NCBI GenBank assembly: GCA_004135705.1 | Contig: CM014272.1 | Span: forward strand, 23,805,041-23,869,040 | Direction: 5' to 3' | DNA: 64,000 bases | From: Alloteropsis semialata | Taxonomy: Eukaryota > Streptophyta > Magnoliopsida > Poales > Poaceae | Part shown: piece after piece, positions 11,636 through 21,587 of the stretch | How positions within the stretch are numbered: position 1 is the first letter of the stretch | Layout: each line of letters opens with the position of its first letter | Notes under the pieces: generated by a model | Seen by the model: the letters and a program-made list of their open reading frames with translations, nothing else | Told to the model about the DNA's origin: nothing | Database searches by the model: none | Made by a program: the position numbers and the translations under genes

Positions 11636-13172
11636 CACTACCAGAGAATCCTCCATCGGTACCGGTTCCAAAACCGAGGTTTTGGAACCGGTACCGTGCA
11701 TCCGTGACCAATGACAAAAGTCATCGGTACCGGCTCTTTTTTACCCGGTACTAATGAGTAAAAAAGAAAACAAAAAAAATAGCTCCCGCCAAATCCAAAT
11801 CCTCTTCACTGATACACTTTGATTTTGGTTCATCTTCATCTAAATTTTACAAACAATATACACAGCAATATTCACAAACATTCAATAAGAACAGAAGAGT
11901 TCCAGCTTCTCTAATCAATTTCAACCCTTGGAATCAATATTCACGAACATTCAACAAGAATAGAATCAACATTCACCAACATTCACATTCACAGACATTG
12001 ACAGACAAAACCAATCACCAGACCTAAAAACAAAAAAAAGTATTACAAAGAGAGAAAATTGAGGCACCAGGAGCCAGCGCACCAGACTGCTGCTTGCGCT
12101 CCTCCATTGCAACTTGCAGGCCGCAGCTTGTGCCCCTCCATTGCAGCTTGTGCTCCCTCCATGATCGATTATCCAAGTACTAGCAACAATCTTCGTGGTT
12201 CGTAAGAATCTGCAACAGCTAAGACAACCAGCCAATTCAATTGAAGCATTTCGTCAAACACATAGAGAGCATGCGAGCGAGTAAACAAATGAACAACAGA
12301 CAGTGAGAGGAAGAAAGCATACACGCATCTCACGATGGATGCTCTCCGGCGACAACGACCTGACCGAGCTCCTCCTTGTGCTTGCCGCACGCGAGCTCCG
12401 CCTCTCCGCGCGGCCATGCGCCGACGAGACCCCCACCAGAGACCCACCTTACACGGCCACGCGTCGGAAGCCGCCCGGAGTCGAGCTGCGCCGCTGTATG
12501 AGCTCGCCGGAACCGGCAAGGCCCGCGCGCGCCCGCGCCATGCGCCGCTGCGGCTCGCGCCGTGCAGGGCCCCCGCGTGCTGGCGCCNCGGAGGGCCACC
12601 GGGATCCGTGGGCGAGCCGCCCGCCGCCGCAGGGCGCTCCTCAGGCCGCCGCCGGCCACGCCGTGGACCGCGGATGCGGTGAGCAATTTTTGTATAATTG
12701 ATTTTGTGATTCTGTGATTTTTGATGTAAGAATTGTTCGTGTGGTGCTCAGTTGTTGTGATTGTGAAATTTGTATGATTGATTCCTGTGGATTTTTCATG
12801 AAATCTATGATTGTGAGTTTTCTTGTGAATTCTGTGAAACCTGTGAGTTTGTAGAAGCCTGCGATTTGAATTGATTTTGTGATGAATGAGTTGCTTTGGA
12901 TTGTGATGAATAATGAGTTGCTTTGGATTGTGAAATCGAGTTGAAAAAGGTGGCGGGAGAGGGAGAGGAAGAACCCTGCAGATCCTGGATTCCTGGCGCG
13001 GGATGTTTTTTTTTTTTTTGGAAACCATTCGGTCCCGGTTGGGGTTACCCACCGGGACTAAAGGTTCTTTTAGTAAGGTCTCGGCCTTTAGTCCCGGTGC
13101 CGTAGTCTCGGTTGGGGACCCGGGACTAAAGCCCTTTCCCAACCGGGACTAAAGGCCATTTCTCCACTAGTG
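11636..13172. mobile_element. CACTA sequence with mismatched ends (composite)
   Basis: Left end at 11636 is CACTACCAGAGAATCC with GGTACCGG subterminal repeats, the same family as the intact element at 52413-53698; both share the interior run AAATCCAAATCCTC and a GC-rich core. The right end at 13172, read on the minus strand, is CACTAGTGGAGAAATGG with CCGGGACTAAAG repeats, a different family. The flanking triplets (TCT at 11633-11635, CTT at 13173-13175) do not match. So this is probably two partial elements joined, or one inserted in another. It holds one ambiguous base at 12588. The GC-rich open frames at 12300-12700 have no recognisable product. Confidence 0.7.
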
Positions 13173-14013
13173 CTTGTAGCACTTCAGTGAACAATGGTGA
13201 TTGTTCCAACACATTAATGTCATTGTTTGAACCTGCAGCACCAAAAAAGGCATGCCAAATCCATATGTCAGCTGAGGCTACTGCTTCAAGCATAATTGTG
13301 GGTATGCCATAGTCACCACGTGTGAATTGTCCCTTCCATGCAACCGGACAATTTTGCCACTCCCAATGCATGCAATCAACACTACCCAACATGCCAGGGA
13401 ATCCATGTGCCTCTCCTTGTTGAAGTAAACGTTGAATATCTTGTTCATTGGGCCTGCGAAGATACTGTTGGCCAAATATATGCCTCACACCTTGAACAAA
13501 CTTAATCATGCACTCCATTGCCGTGCTTTCTGCAACCCCAAAAGCCTCATCCATAAGATCAGCTGGCGTACCATATGCTAACATTCGAATGGCAGCCGCG
13601 CATTTCTGCAATGGGGAATGACCAACCTTGCCAAATGCATCTCGCATTAAACGAAAATATGGAGACCAATTGCCAAGAGCTTCAACAATTTGCAAAAAAA
13701 TATGCTTTCTCATGCGAAATCTTCTACGAAACTAATCATCGGTATATAAAGGATCGGTGGAAAAATATTTAGCAAACAATCTTTTGTGGTCTTCTTCATG
13801 ATCTCTATTGATGTACCTTCGTTTGTAGCCGGCACGACGTCTAGAGGTACCAGCTTCTTGTGCTTGTAGCTGAGCTTCAAAATGAGCTTCAATCTGAGCT
13901 TCAATCTCAGCCTCCATAGGATCATTGATTTCTTCCCACATCAACTCTTTTAGGTTGTCACTAGAACTAGAATCATCTGATTGGGTAGATTGATCTTCTG
14001 ACTGGCTAGACAT
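13173..14013 (-). pseudogene. PIF/Harbinger transposase, truncated and with an in-frame stop
   Basis: The N-terminal part (start 14013, MSSQSEDQSTQSDD) is acidic and polar and leads into the HTH/nuclease region (ALGNWSPYFRLMRDAFGKVG, then ECMIKFVQGVRHIFG). The DDE nuclease fold shows the first Asp in MLGSVDCMHWEW and the second in SNNDINVLEQSPLF. After that motif the frame runs into CACTA sequence at 13172, so the third acidic residue and the C-terminus are missing. An in-frame TAG at about 13731-13733 also splits the frame; both halves are in the same register. Such transposases excise and insert Harbinger/Tourist elements together with a Myb-like partner, which lies just upstream at 14479-15783. 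This copy cannot make an active enzyme. Confidence 0.88.
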
Positions 14014-14326
14014 TTTCTCTGAAAGTTAGAATGCAAGCTGCTGGGATGAACTTGGGATGAAGCTGAAGCAAGTGAGATGAGTGGTGTCCCTTCTGAACTG
14101 CATCTCTTATTTGTAGATGTATTCCAACGGCTAGCTCCCAACAGCTAGTTTGTCAGGTTGACAGTACCTTTTTCTTTTCTTTTCTTTTGCTTTTGCTTTT
14201 TTCAGCTGCCTTTTGCTTTTGTCAGGTTTACAGTAGCTACATTTGATATCTATAATTTTGATGATTATTATAGTTTGTATGTAGTCAGGTCAAGGGTAAC
14301 AAGAAGATTGTGCTTGGAAGGAAAAC

Positions 14327-14455
14327 ACAAATAGGTTCACACTACAAAGAACAGCCAAGTACAAATAGGTTCACATTACAATTGGCAGCCTAATACAAAT
14401 AGCAACCTAGTACAAATAGCAACCTAGTACAAATGGCAACCTAATACATAGCAGA
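14327..14455. repeat. Short imperfect tandem repeats
   Basis: Units of 17-27 bases around TACAAATAGCAACCTAG and ACAAATAGGTTCACA repeat five to six times between the two Harbinger genes. Confidence 0.75.
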
Positions 14456-14478
14456 CTATTACATGTTGGATCTAGCAT

Positions 14479-15783
14479 TTAAACCTCAGCAAGTTCTCTA
14501 GCTAACTGATCCAAGATATCTTCATGTCTCTTCAGTCTTGCTTCACTATAATTAGATGTATCCTGGCCCAGGAGTTTTATGTATGCTTGGTACTTTGCAG
14601 TCCTTGACCTGTCTTTTTGTGCTCTTGCCTTTTCTTTTTTTGCTTCTGCAGATACCAGTACTGCTTCTGCTGATTTTAGCAGGGCTGCTGCTCTAGTTGT
14701 TACGGCTTTATGAAACAAAACCATATTTTCACATGGCTTGTCCCCCAAAGGAGATGGTGCAACACCTTTGCCTTTTAACCTCGCTTTTGCTGCCTTCTGC
14801 CCCATAGGGCGCTTCTCTTTGCTCACGGTTTCCTCCTCAGTGTCTTGGTTGGAGGATGAAGTATATGCTCCTGATTCAGAAATCTTGTTTCTCTTATTCT
14901 TGCTACCCTCTTCAAGGATTCTGCGCCACTTAGGCTGATCTTTGAGATCTCTCCAAATATACTCTAAAGTGAAGGGTTTGTCATTGTTTCGAGCTTTGTA
15001 CCAGTCACGGGTTGTCTGCATTATCATCTCATCAGAATAACCACTAGTGAAGGTGCTTCTTGCCTTGGAATACAATCCACAGAACTTTGCCACCTCTTTC
15101 TTAACTATATCCCAATGTGTCCTACATTGCTTGGCTGTTCTTTTGTGCCCACCGCTAGGCATGTTGCTGTTAAATTCTGCCGCTACGGATTTCCAATAAT
15201 GTTCTGATTTCTTGTCATTACCTTTTACAGGATCAACTGAGTTGTTCAGCCAAGAACTCATGAGTCGTATATTGTCATCTTCTGTCCAATTGATGCGTGT
15301 GCCTCTTCTTCCTTCATCACTGCTATCACTTCTCTCTTCAATATTAACAACTTCTTTCTGTTTCTGACTTGTAGGGCATGGAGAAGATGACTCTGATCCA
15401 TGGGAAGAAGTGTTGGCTGCAGCACCACCAGAAGTACCATATTGCATCCCAAAAAGAGATCTATTGGGTGCAAATCCAAACACTTGATTAGGTGAGTGCA
15501 CTGAGTTTTCTTGAGCACCTTGAAAGCTTGCTGGAGTAGTTTGCCTCCAATTTCCTTGATTCTGGGCACCTTGAAAGATTGGAGGAGGGTGGCCATATGG
15601 CTGGTAGTTGGTAGGAGGACCAAAAGGATGAAAATTCTGTAGATAATTAGGTGTGAAGTACTGGGAGAAATTTGTGGGAAATTGGATAGGAGGGGAGTTT
15701 TGGTCATCATTGTCTGTTGCTTTTGCTTGGCATGAGAAACCTTGATTCTGAATGTGGGTGAAGTTTCTATTGAAATTGTCCAT
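14479..15783 (-). CDS. PIF/Harbinger Myb/SANT-like companion protein
   Basis: The frame is open from 15891, but I place the start at 15783 (MDNFNRNF), where the protein begins in the style of related Harbinger ORF1 products; this gives about 434 aa. The N-terminus is rich in Asn, Gln, Pro and Phe. A trihelix/SANT-type DNA-binding domain follows: INWTEDDNIRLMSSWLNNS, YWKSVAAEFN, KRTAKQCRTHWDIVKKEV. The C-terminal third is Lys/Ala-rich and helical, ending AKYQAYIKLLGQDTSNYSEA and LDQLARELAEV. In PIF/Harbinger systems this protein helps carry the transposase to the nucleus and to the element ends. No stop or frameshift is seen, while its partner transposase is broken. A domesticated host gene is possible but the position beside the transposase argues against it. 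Confidence 0.85.
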   Translation of the reverse strand: MDNFNRNFTHIQNQGFSCQAKATDNDDQNSPPIQFPTNFSQYFTPNYLQNFHPFGPPTNYQPYGHPPPIFQGAQNQGNWRQTTPASFQGAQENSVHSPNQVFGFAPNRSLFGMQYGTSGGAAANTSSHGSESSSPCPTSQKQKEVVNIEERSDSSDEGRRGTRINWTEDDNIRLMSSWLNNSVDPVKGNDKKSEHYWKSVAAEFNSNMPSGGHKRTAKQCRTHWDIVKKEVAKFCGLYSKARSTFTSGYSDEMIMQTTRDWYKARNNDKPFTLEYIWRDLKDQPKWRRILEEGSKNKRNKISESGAYTSSSNQDTEEETVSKEKRPMGQKAAKARLKGKGVAPSPLGDKPCENMVLFHKAVTTRAAALLKSAEAVLVSAEAKKEKARAQKDRSRTAKYQAYIKLLGQDTSNYSEARLKRHEDILDQLARELAEV

Positions 15784-15887
15784 TTGTGGTGAATCGAGTG
15801 GTGACCTGTTTGTGTGCTGAAAGAATGGTTTCACCTGTGTTGTGCACAACATGTGCTTCTTTTTTTGTAGGTGTCCACGAACTGAAG

Positions 15888-16022
15888 CCAACGGCTACCA
15901 GCGCAGAGCATAGCAGGGCAACGGCTACCAGGGCAGAGCACAATACTACCAGCGCACAGCATAGCAGGGAAACGACTACCAGGGTAGAGCACAGTAGACG
16001 AACGGCTCGGAGGGCAACGGTT
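15888..16022. repeat. Minisatellite, about 28-bp unit
   Basis: About five degenerate copies built on CAACGGCTACCAG followed by GCAGAGCA and TAGCAGGG, upstream of the Harbinger Myb frame. Confidence 0.8.
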
Positions 16023-16137
16023 AACTGAAATGTATATTTTATTTGTATGAACAGTGCATCAACAAAAATATTATATTTTATTGTCTAGTGGCCACACCGG
16101 TTCTGGCCCACTTCCTCCGAAGAAGCGCAACGCCATT

Positions 16138-17083
16138 GGGCGTGTTCGGCAGCTGTCGGATGTTTGGACCCGGCAGTCCACACAGGGTAGCCTACGTGGT
16201 TGATTTGTTGAGGGACAGATCGAGGATCAGAAGTCGATGGTAACACAAGACGCAAGGATTGAACAGGTTCGGGCCGTCGAGATGACGTAACACCCTACGT
16301 CCTGTGTTGGCGGCGATTGTATTGCTGTGTATGAAGTTCCTGAAGGATCTCCGTAGTTGGGTTCTGTCCTAGGGTTGTATGATTGCTCGTAATGTCGTGG
16401 GTTGTATCGTGCTCTGGAGGGGGGTCTCAAGGCGCCTTATATAGTCCGGCTGCCTTGAGTTACAAGTCGGCTAGAGATCGTAACCTACCCGAAATACAAG
16501 GATCCGATCCTATAACGATTACAGATATTTTTCCCTATAATTCCGGCTAGTTTATCCTGATCTCCGAGCTTCTTGGGCGATACGCCGTCTTCTTCCTTGC
16601 CGCGCGCGCCATCACGCCCATCCGGTTCGCCCGACTGGTGGGCCTCCCGACTGGTGGGCCACCCAGTCCGACAAACCGACCCAGCTGCACTCGGATTGGG
16701 CCGCCCCTTGCTGGTTGGGCCAATCCGCCTTCTGGGTACCCCTGGGGTCTACCCCCGACAGCAGCCCGGGACAAAAAATTGTCCCGAATTACTGTCGCAT
16801 GCATGAGGGCCTAAATGAAGTTTATTTACAAAACCTTTTCACAGATGAGTGCAACTTTGCGCGACGAATCTACTGCACCTAATTAATCCATGATTTGCTA
16901 CAGTAATGCTACAGTAATCATCCTCTAATCGCGTGGTCAAAGGCCTCATTAGATTCATCTCGCGAATTTGACAGGGGTTGTGGAGGTAGTTTTATAAACT
17001 GACTTTATTTAATACCCTTAATTAACGGTCAAAGTAGTATTTAATGCAGGGATCAATTTTTTGATCCCCATCCGGACACGCCC
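16138..17083. mobile_element. MITE-like element next to UreG, interrupted by LTR sequence
   Basis: Ends GGGCGTGTTCGG (16138-16149) and CCGGACACGCCC (17072-17083) are inverted repeats, and ATT flanks both sides (16135-16137, 17084-17086). The right part, from about 16806, is homologous to the MITE at 58389-58704 in reverse orientation: shared stretches include TTAATTAATCCATGATTTGC-type sequence, TGCTACAGTAATGCTACAGT and GGTATTAAATAAAGTCAG. The segment 16206-16760 is LTR sequence inserted in it. The right border is 124 bases from the UreG start codon. Confidence 0.65.
16206..16760 (-). mobile_element. LTR (solo or remnant), 555 bp
   Basis: On the minus strand it starts TGTCGGGGGTAGACCCC and ends CCCTCAACA, so it has TG...CA borders, and it contains the stretch ACAGGACGTAGGGTGTTACG, a common element of grass Ty3-gypsy LTRs. 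There is no PBS at its 3' border and no matching 5-bp target duplication (TGATT against GCAGC), so it may have rearranged after insertion. Confidence 0.65.
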
Positions 17084-17207
17084 ATTCTCTCTCGCGAATC
17101 CAAACCGGAATCCCCGAGTCAACGAGCATCTTCTAGTCTAGCTTCATCAGAGAATCTGCGCTCCGTCTCCTTATCCGAAACCAAATTCCACTTCCAAGCT
17201 CTGATCC
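17084..17207 (+). promoter_or_regulatory. UreG leader between MITE and start codon
   Basis: The 124 bases between the MITE and the ATG are pyrimidine-rich and look like a 5' leader; no TATA box is visible in them. Any core promoter therefore lies inside or beyond the MITE, or transcription starts from a TATA-less leader. This is inference from position only. Confidence 0.4.
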
Positions 17208-19810
17208 ATGGCGTCTCACGATCACCACGACCACGACCACGACCACGACCACCACTCTCACGGGTGCGTGCGTGTGTCCTCATTCCTCTTGCGCCGCGTT
17301 CTCGCTGTCTGCACATCTGATTTGACGCGTGCTTTGTGTCTTGTGTGGTTTTGCTGCGCTTTCAGGGACGGCCATGGCCATTCAGCGGGGGGCTCGTGGG
17401 TCGGGGAGGACGGCCGCGTGTGGCACACCCACGATGGCCTCGCGCCGCACTCCCACGAGCCCATCTACTCCCCGGGAGACTTCACCAAGCGCGCGCCGCC
17501 GCTCGCCTCGCGCACTTTCGCCGACCGCGCATTCACAGTCGGCATTGGTGGTCCTGTTGGCACCGGGTGAGCTCGGCTGTTTGCCTATTTCCTACTATGT
17601 GCTTGTACTCCTTCCAGTTGTTGGTAGCCTAGACTACATAGTTTCGGTGCGGGTTACTAGGCGGAGATTGTGAAATTGTGACGGCCGGAGGGAAATGCGT
17701 CTCCACTAGACCACTACACTACATGCGTCTTGTAGTTGCTTTGGAATTCCTCACTTGCACCGGTGCAAATTTCATTTTAATCCGGGCTTTAGGTTTGTTT
17801 GGGATGGAGGAATCTCGACATCTTTGGGATATTTGATGACAAAGGCGCTTGCCTGTGTTATTTTTATTTAATGTATATGCACTATACCTTTTATTACTGC
17901 AATGGAGTTATTGTTTAAATATCGAAGTGGATGCACACCGAGAATATGAGTTCATTTTGTGGTTCTTGGTGTGCTCCCTGGTCATTTCCATCTATTTAGG
18001 ATTTTCTATGTTTTTTTTTATTTTTCCCAGTATAGGTGTACATATTCTCCTACTTTTCATTGACTCTGTTCCCGAAGTTCCATCCTGACATTTGGTGTGG
18101 TGAGTTGATGTAATTAGTTTGGAACACTGTTGTACGCACATGTTCATCTCATAGCCAGAACACTGCTGTAATCAAATAAATTTGGTTATTGCATATGCAT
18201 TGAGAAGCTAAACTTACAGTAATTTGGTTCCTAACACTTCTACAAACATTTTCCCTTATTCAGGAAAACTGCCTTGATGTTAGCACTATGCAGATTCCTA
18301 CGCGACAAATATAGTCTTGCGGCGGTATGCGACATGACTCTGCCCTTTGATTCTTTTACTGAAGTTATCTAGTTTTACTGATTAAATTTAAAATGCAACG
18401 CTGCGTAAGATTCTTTTTTTCATTTTTCTCCGGTCATATAATTTCACACATCAATAATCTAGTGCTTCATTTTTTTTTTCTCCTGCTTCTTATCCTCAGA
18501 CGTTTCACTTTGAAAAGTGGTCTTATTTATTGGATATCTGATGATTCAACTTAAACCAAAGCATGTTTCCTGTCTTAATCAATGATTTACCCATGTGCTC
18601 ATAGATACAAGCACTCGTTCTAGTGACATTTTTTTTATTTGTTCTCTTCATATTCAGGTCACAAATGATATTTTTACAAAAGAAGATGGGGAATTCTTAA
18701 TCAAGCATGGAGCACTCCCTGAAGAGCGCATACGTGCAGTGGAAACTGGAGGCTGCCCTCATGCAGCTATACGTGAAGACATCAGCATAAATCTTGGTCC
18801 TCTGGAGGAGCTATCGAACTTGTACAAAGCTGATTTGCTACTCTGTGAATCTGGAGGAGGTATGGTTGTTTACTGGAACTAAAAAAAGGGGCATTTCTAT
18901 TGTCATGCATATAGTTGTGTAAACCAATTCATCCTACTGGGATGATGTTGCCTGTCTAATGTTTGTGAAATGTTATCATGTGAACTTGCCCTCTTGTTTG
19001 ATAATGAATACAGACAATGCTTCTTTCAAGTTCTTGCAAAAAAAGAAAATTTTGCATGACTATTCTACTGTTTTTTTTCTGAAGCATTGTGTTAACTGGA
19101 TATCATGTGTTCTTAATATCTTAAACACCCCTCTGCTTCTGAATAATTATGGGTATCCTGAGTTATGGGTAATATTCATTTTTTTCCACAACTAATAATC
19201 AAGCATTAAAGAGTGCCCTTTATGCATTTCTCATGCAGATAACTTGGCTGCTAACTTCAGCAGAGAATTAGCAGACTACATAATCTACATAATTGATGTC
19301 TCTGGTGGAGACAAGATACCAAGAAAAGGTGGCCCTGGGATAACCCAAGCTGATCTTTTGGTGCGCCATCTATAACTACGTGAACTTATTTTGACTTTTG
19401 ACTGACCAGTCATATTTATCCTGCTTGACATTCATTCCTACTTTATTTTTTATTTTGGTCATTCTGAACCTAGGTAATAAATAAGACAGACCTTGCACCT
19501 GCTGTTGGAGCTGACCTGGCTGTAATGGAACGAGATGCACTTCGCATGCGGGAAGGAGGGCCTTTTGTGTTTGCACAGGTTCAGGATCAAGATGTGCACA
19601 TATTTATTTCTTTTTCTGTTCTTCGCATGACCTCATGCTAGTTGCATGCAACATGGTTTGCATGTTCATACATTTTTTTTTACTGAAACCATGGATGAAG
19701 GCATCTTAATTTTGTACTGCATGCAGGTGAAACACGGTGTGGGCGTAGAGGAAATCGTGAATCATATTCTGCAAGCGTGGGAAATTGCAACTGGCAATAA
19801 GCGCCGATAA
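17208..19810 (+). CDS. UreG: Urease accessory protein UreG, 7 exons, 276 aa
   Basis: SIMIBI-class GTPase that delivers nickel to urease with UreD and UreF in the cytosol. Exons: 17208-17263, 17366-17566, 18264-18324, 18658-18859, 19239-19360, 19474-19578, 19727-19810; all introns are GT-AG and phases join without error. The N-terminus (residues 2-24) is a His/Asp-rich nickel-binding tail (HDHHDHDHDHDHHSHG), typical of plant UreG. The P-loop is at 80-88 (GGPVGTGKT), split by intron 2. The metal-binding CPH motif is at 139-141, followed by AIRED, and the guanine-specificity NKTD is at 217-220. The start lies in a good context (CCATGG) and gives the usual family length. No defect is seen, so the gene looks functional. 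A MITE ends 124 bases upstream of the ATG. Confidence 0.97.
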
Positions 19811-19961
19811 AAAGATCACATGACTTACCATCTTGGACGTGCAGCTGATGCACGTGGTGATTCTGAATGCATAGACCATCTGTTGGTCTTTGAATAAATT
19901 TCGCATCATTTTTTGATGAGAACAAATTTCGCATCATTTGGTGCTGAGTACCAGCGACATT

Positions 19962-20211
19962 GAGTTTCAATATTTCCTTTTCGTGTTGGAAGAGAAGCAA
20001 AAGTACATCACGCCCTCAAATTCGTAAGAGGGATTGAGAATGCTGTGAATGACAAACTAACAAAGCTCCAGATCTCTATTTTTCTGGAGTTTCAAAATTT
20101 CCTGTTCTTGTTGGAAGAGAAGCAAAAGTACATCACGCCCTGAAATTCGGACGAGGGACTGAGAATGCTGTGAATGACAAATTAACAAAGCTCCAGATCT
20201 CTATTTTTCTG
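19962..20211. repeat. Tandem duplication, two copies of 125 bp
   Basis: GAGTTTCAA...TATTTTTCTG occurs at 19962-20086 and 20087-20211 with few differences (for example CCCTCAAATTCGTAAGAGGG against CCCTGAAATTCGGACGAGGG). It begins about 150 bases after the UreG stop and may lie in its 3' UTR. Confidence 0.92.
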
Positions 20212-20391
20212 TTCTTGAGCATTCCTGGTTACTAATGTTACAGAAGTCTGTTATGAGTGCTTACTAATTTTCCAGGGTTCTTGAGTATGAGTTAGAGACT
20301 CCAATAGCCAGAACAAACATAGGTTCTAAATAATCTACTGCGTGGAAACATTTAGCTCGGGCTCAGTCATCGGTTCTCCATAAGAAACTGG

Positions 20392-20401
20392 AAAAAAAAA
20401 A
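20392..20401 (-). terminator. Pol III T-run after tRNA-Arg
   Basis: Ten A on the plus strand, so ten T on the minus strand, beginning seven bases past the tRNA 3' end: a strong RNA polymerase III terminator. Confidence 0.85.
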
Positions 20402-20408
20402 GAGTGAT

Positions 20409-20481
20409 CGACTCCGCTGGGGATCGAACCCAGAATCTCTGGTTCCGTAGACCAGCGCCTTATCCATTGGGCCACGGAGTC
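20409..20481 (-). tRNA. tRNA-Arg (anticodon ACG)
   Basis: A 73-nt cloverleaf. Acceptor stem GACTCCG pairs with CGGAGTC, with discriminator G. The D arm has the A box TGGCCCAATGG. Anticodon stem CTGGT/ACCAG closes the loop CTACGGA, so the anticodon is ACG (A34 is normally edited to inosine). The T arm CTGGGTTCGATCCCCAG carries the B box GGTTCGATCC. No intron, no encoded CCA. The T-run terminator follows directly. Confidence 0.97.
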
Positions 20482-21587
20482 CTTGATGCAGATGCCGTTC
20501 CAAGTACTTAATTATCCGTAATGGTATCCAAACAGTCGTGGAACTCTATTCTCAATCTCCATGCAAACTGATATGGTACGGATTTAAAAGAAAAAACAGG
20601 AACTGGTTCCTACAGAAAGCCTATGTGAAAGACGCACAGTTTCCACGGAACGTCTCCTATATGTTGTGAGCCAACAATAGCAGCGGAGCGGCACATGAAA
20701 CAAGATTGGTCTTACAACACAGACACGCAGTCATCGACTGCTTTTGCATCAGTCACTGCTACCGTAATAATGAGCCAGCAGTAGAGGCACAGAGTCGAAC
20801 TGAAGCGGCGCAGCGAGAGACGAACTAGGGAAGATGGCAGCGTGGAGTCCGGCTCGGAAGAGGCTGGATTCTAGCGTGGACTCCATGGAGTCCGGAGAAG
20901 CATGTTAAATACTCTAAAAAAACAAGCGTGTTAAATTTCAGAAACACATTTTCGACATCCCCGAAGGCCCGAACACAACAGTCATGCACCTAGGAACGAA
21001 TGTTCTTGTGGAGCCTGTCGAAAATCCTCTTCCCTTTTATTTACCCTGAACTACAGCAGGCGAAAACGCCGACCTGAACTTCCGATTGAGAATTTGAGAT
21101 ACCATGGAGGAGCATACAATACTCTTGATTGTTTTTTCATGAACGTGCTTGAGCACGTATTTTATTAGAGAAAAAACATAGAATTAACTGTGACCAGGGG
21201 TTGCAACAAGAGCAAAGTGTTTTTCATGATGGTCATCAATTTTTAAGTTCTCAGTCTATGCAAGCTTTTATATGTTGGTTGTCAATCACAAATGGAATTG
21301 TATTTAGAATAAGAGTAAGCAGTTTTAGATGCTCCTAAGACGGTTTTCCTCCACGGAACATAATCAGACTTGTGAGAGCAAGAGATCGTTTGCATTGGGC
21401 ACAAATCCAGCACCTGCCTGAATTGAAGCTTCTTGTGAGTTCAACAACACTTGCAGTGATAAGAGGCACATGGAAACCAAGTGATGCCTGACAACAGCAG
21501 AGGGAAAATGCAGAGCTACTGCACCCTCTGCTTTCTTATTGACTGTTCAAATTCTCTCAGGAAAGCCAAAAGATTGATTCCTAGCCA
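20482..21587. other. Intergenic between tRNA-Arg and DUF561 gene
   Basis: No gene recognised. At 21131-21205, on the minus strand, a LINE-type tail is visible (CTCTAATAAAATACGTGC, then CACGTTCATGAAAAAA), related to the tail of the retroposon at 5467-5530. The part next to 21587 is probably the 3' UTR of the DUF561 gene. Confidence 0.5.

Noticed and set aside
12303..13142. Several GC-rich overlapping frames
   Set aside because: Lie in CACTA interior with an ambiguous base; translations are low-complexity Arg/Ala/Pro.
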